Source: Acetobacterium paludosum | GTDB lineage: Bacteria; Bacillota; Clostridia; Eubacteriales; Eubacteriaceae | DNA length: 64,000 nucleotides | Assembly (NCBI RefSeq): GCF_008086595.1 | Contig: NZ_RXYA01000010.1 | Span: 1-64,000 of the forward strand | Direction: 5' to 3' | Shown here: one piece after another, positions 62,556 to 64,000 of the stretch | Numbering within the stretch: position 1 is the stretch's first letter | Layout: every line of letters begins with the position of its first letter | Program-made: the position numbers and the translations under genes | Notes under the pieces: generated by a model | The model's input: only the letters and a program-made list of their open reading frames with translations | Databases searched by the model: none | What the model was told of the DNA's origin: nothing

Positions 62556-62680
62556 CGAGGGTTACACCCTGTTAAGCCCCTTTTCCACAATGGGAGACAT
62601 AATCGTTTCCGATTATACCCTACGGGTTTAAGTTCTTAGTCTTGACGACTTTAGAAACATTAAACTTCGGAGTTTTTATT
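62556..62680 (+). ncRNA. Hairpin-dense region, candidate structured RNA or IS200/IS605 end
   Basis: Within 125 bases there are AGGGT-TAC-ACCCT (62558-62570), CCCC/GGG around 62577-62594, AATCG-TTTC-CGATT (62601-62614), ACCC-TAC-GGGT (62617-62627) and a final AAACT-TCGG-AGTTT hairpin with T-rich tail (62662-62680) like a terminator. No protein is encoded. It may be a small RNA or the right end of an IS200/IS605-type element. Confidence 0.4.
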
Positions 62681-62780
62681 ATTATACATTATTATTGTTG
62701 GAAATGCAAACATAAAAAGGGCTTGAGTCAGAAATTTTTGTAGTAGCAATATTCGATATTGTCATTATGAAAGAAGTCAA

Positions 62781-62809
62781 TTGACACATAATGAGCTGAT
62801 TGTTATAAT
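62781..62809 (+). promoter_or_regulatory. Promoter of the second MOSC gene, with operator-like repeat
   Basis: TTGACA (62781-62786) and TATAAT (62804-62809) are 17 bases apart. ATTGTTATAATTTAAACAAT at 62799-62818 resembles the palindrome over the moeA promoter at 47992. The leader to the MOSC gene is about 220 nt; no riboswitch was recognised in it. Confidence 0.75.
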
Positions 62810-63038
62810 TTAAACAATGATAGATTAGTTAATAAACGTTACATTTCTGCACCTTTGCCTGTTTTTTCTATGGTAATAACTTTGTAGTGTGTAGATTAAT
62901 GAGCAAACTTATATTACCGGAAAGTGAGTTGTCAGGTCTGTAAAAGTTGCAGCTGAAAACGTTGTAAACTTATAAATATTGTCGCAATATCAAAAAAATA
63001 TTTAGAATACTAGTTAAATATGAAATGGAGGAACAGTG

Positions 63039-63479
63039 ATGGAAGTCAGGGGAAAAATAATAGGGATATGCACAAGTGTTGATACTGGAACACCGAAAAG
63101 AAATATACACCAGGCAAATCTAATCAGAAACTTTGGTGTTGAAGGCGATGGACATGGAGGTCCCCATACGGATAAACAGGTCAGTTTATTGTCCTATGAA
63201 AAGATTCAGGCGTTTACTGGAAAAGACGCCGAGGTGAAAGAAGGGGCTTTTGGTGAAAATCTGGTTGTCCAGGGAATCGATTTTTCGATTTATCCGGTGG
63301 GCACTCAGTTCAGATCCGGTGACGTGATTCTGGAGATCACCCACAAAGGCGAGGCATGTGAAGTCTGCGAAATGAAAAAAACGCCAGGCGAATGTCTGAT
63401 GCAAAAGGAAGGTATTTTCTGCCGAGTTGTTATGGGCGGCATTGTCACCGAAGGGGATTATCTTCATTTGGAAGACTAA
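63039..63479 (+). CDS. MOSC-domain protein (second copy)
   Basis: From the ATG at 63039 (GGAGGA upstream) this encodes 146 residues, a single MOSC domain with GVEGDGHGG, KQVSLLSYE, GAFGENLVVQGID and GEACEVCEM, where the cysteine in EACEVC is the conserved position. It shares a promoter and operator type with moeA, supporting a role in Mo/W cofactor handling. It is followed 57 bases later by selA. Confidence 0.93.
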   Translation: MEVRGKIIGICTSVDTGTPKRNIHQANLIRNFGVEGDGHGGPHTDKQVSLLSYEKIQAFTGKDAEVKEGAFGENLVVQGIDFSIYPVGTQFRSGDVILEITHKGEACEVCEMKKTPGECLMQKEGIFCRVVMGGIVTEGDYLHLED

Positions 63480-63536
63480 AAAGCCGGACCATTGATTTGG
63501 TGGGCAACAAAGCAAAACAAGAGAGCGTGATGGAAA

Positions 63537-64000
63537 ATGACAATGGATAAAGATAGTTTAAGAGCCATACCCAAAATTGATGAGTTATTAAAAGAGCCCC
63601 AAATGATCATGGCCATCGAACAGCATGGAAAAACAGTGGTTGTTGACTGTGCCAGGAGTGTCACGGACAGAAAACGGCAGCAAATTATTTTGGGAAATCA
63701 TAAAGAACCAATTAACCGGAATCAACTAATTCAGGAAATAGAAGCTTTGATAAAAAATAAAATGCAAAGACATTTACGGCCAGTGATTAACGGTACCGGG
63801 ATTATTCTGCATACGAATTTAGGCCGAGCCGTGCTGAGTGAAAGCGCTGCTCAGGCGGCTTATGATGTGGCAAGAAATTATAGTACCCTGGAATACAATA
63901 TCGCTACCGGCGAACGGGGAAGCAGATACAGCCATGTTGATTCGCTTTTGAAAGAGCTCTGCGGGTGTGAAAGTGCCATGGTCGTCAATAATAATGCAGC
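63537..64000 (+). CDS. selA: L-seryl-tRNA(Sec) selenium transferase, N-terminal part
   Basis: The frame is open to the window edge and gives about 154 residues of SelA, the PLP enzyme that converts seryl-tRNA(Sec) to selenocysteinyl-tRNA(Sec). RAIPKIDELLKEP, VINGTGIILHTNLGRA and LEYNIATGERGSRYSH are family motifs; the PLP lysine lies beyond the edge. The ATG at 63537 is used, but the one two codons later (63543) is possible and the ribosome site is weak. Its presence implies selenoprotein use by the organism. Confidence 0.9.
   Translation, partial: MTMDKDSLRAIPKIDELLKEPQMIMAIEQHGKTVVVDCARSVTDRKRQQIILGNHKEPINRNQLIQEIEALIKNKMQRHLRPVINGTGIILHTNLGRAVLSESAAQAAYDVARNYSTLEYNIATGERGSRYSHVDSLLKELCGCESAMVVNNNA

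Overview
This window reads as chromosomal DNA of an anaerobic, AT-rich, acetogen-like member of the Clostridia (Acetobacterium/Eubacterium type). The reasons are a clostridial nif operon (fused nifN-B, split nifV, a thioredoxin-fold [2Fe-2S] ferredoxin, nifI1/nifI2 between nifH and nifD), a Firmicutes-type class III fructose-1,6-bisphosphatase, corrinoid and folate C1 genes, an Nfn-like electron-bifurcating pair, and a tungsten aldehyde oxidoreductase locus followed by selA. Assignments come from reading the sequence. No database search was run.

Layout. (1) 1-1.5 kb: 3' end of a group II intron, an HPr-family protein and a class II aldolase. (2) 1.6-12.6 kb, minus strand: a complete molybdenum nitrogenase operon, nifH-nifI1-nifI2-nifD-nifK-nifE-nifN-B-ferredoxin-nifV(omega)-nifV(alpha). 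A strong promoter lies about 300 nt upstream of nifH, and the leader between them holds three related hairpins, one with a terminator T-tract. Upstream are an AnfO-like protein and a MORN-like protein with a CxxCxxCxxC tail. (3) 14.9-24.8 kb: ordinary genes (XRE regulator with membrane partner, SPL-type radical SAM protein, pentapeptide repeat protein, GNAT, aminotransferase, YhaM-type nuclease, acyl-ACP thioesterase, fbp) and a corrinoid protein with a GntR regulator. (4) 24.9-44.95 kb: a region bounded by two tRNA-Val genes. Partial tRNA-Val 3' ends lie at 27.4 and 44.7 kb, which suggests a roughly 17 kb island. It carries a phosphate transporter (just outside the partial repeats), IS remnants, and an unusual C1 gene set: two SDRs, a lipocalin-like protein, a VOC protein, a 766-residue protein ending in a GcvT-type domain, an AraC regulator, an NfnAB-like pair, MetF, a poly-HAMP chemoreceptor and a UroD-family methyltransferase. 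(5) 45-64 kb: a methyltransferase, a membrane protein and endonuclease IV, then a molybdenum/tungsten cofactor region with three MoeA-type proteins, a ThiF/MoeB protein, a radical SAM maturase, two MOSC proteins, a TiaS-like protein, a FecCD-type ABC importer, a tungsten AOR, a MoaD-like protein and the start of selA.

How they may work together. The nif operon makes the enzyme, its cofactor (NifE, NifN-B, homocitrate synthase), its post-translational switch (NifI1/I2) and a dedicated ferredoxin. The C1 island looks like a catabolic unit: oxidoreductases act on an unknown substrate, a GcvT-type domain could pass a methyl group to tetrahydrofolate, and MetF plus Nfn could oxidise it and balance reductant. 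This is inference from gene content. The cofactor region would take up tungstate or molybdate, build the pyranopterin cofactor and mature AOR. A Moco/Tuco-like leader RNA and a palindrome shared by two promoters suggest common control.
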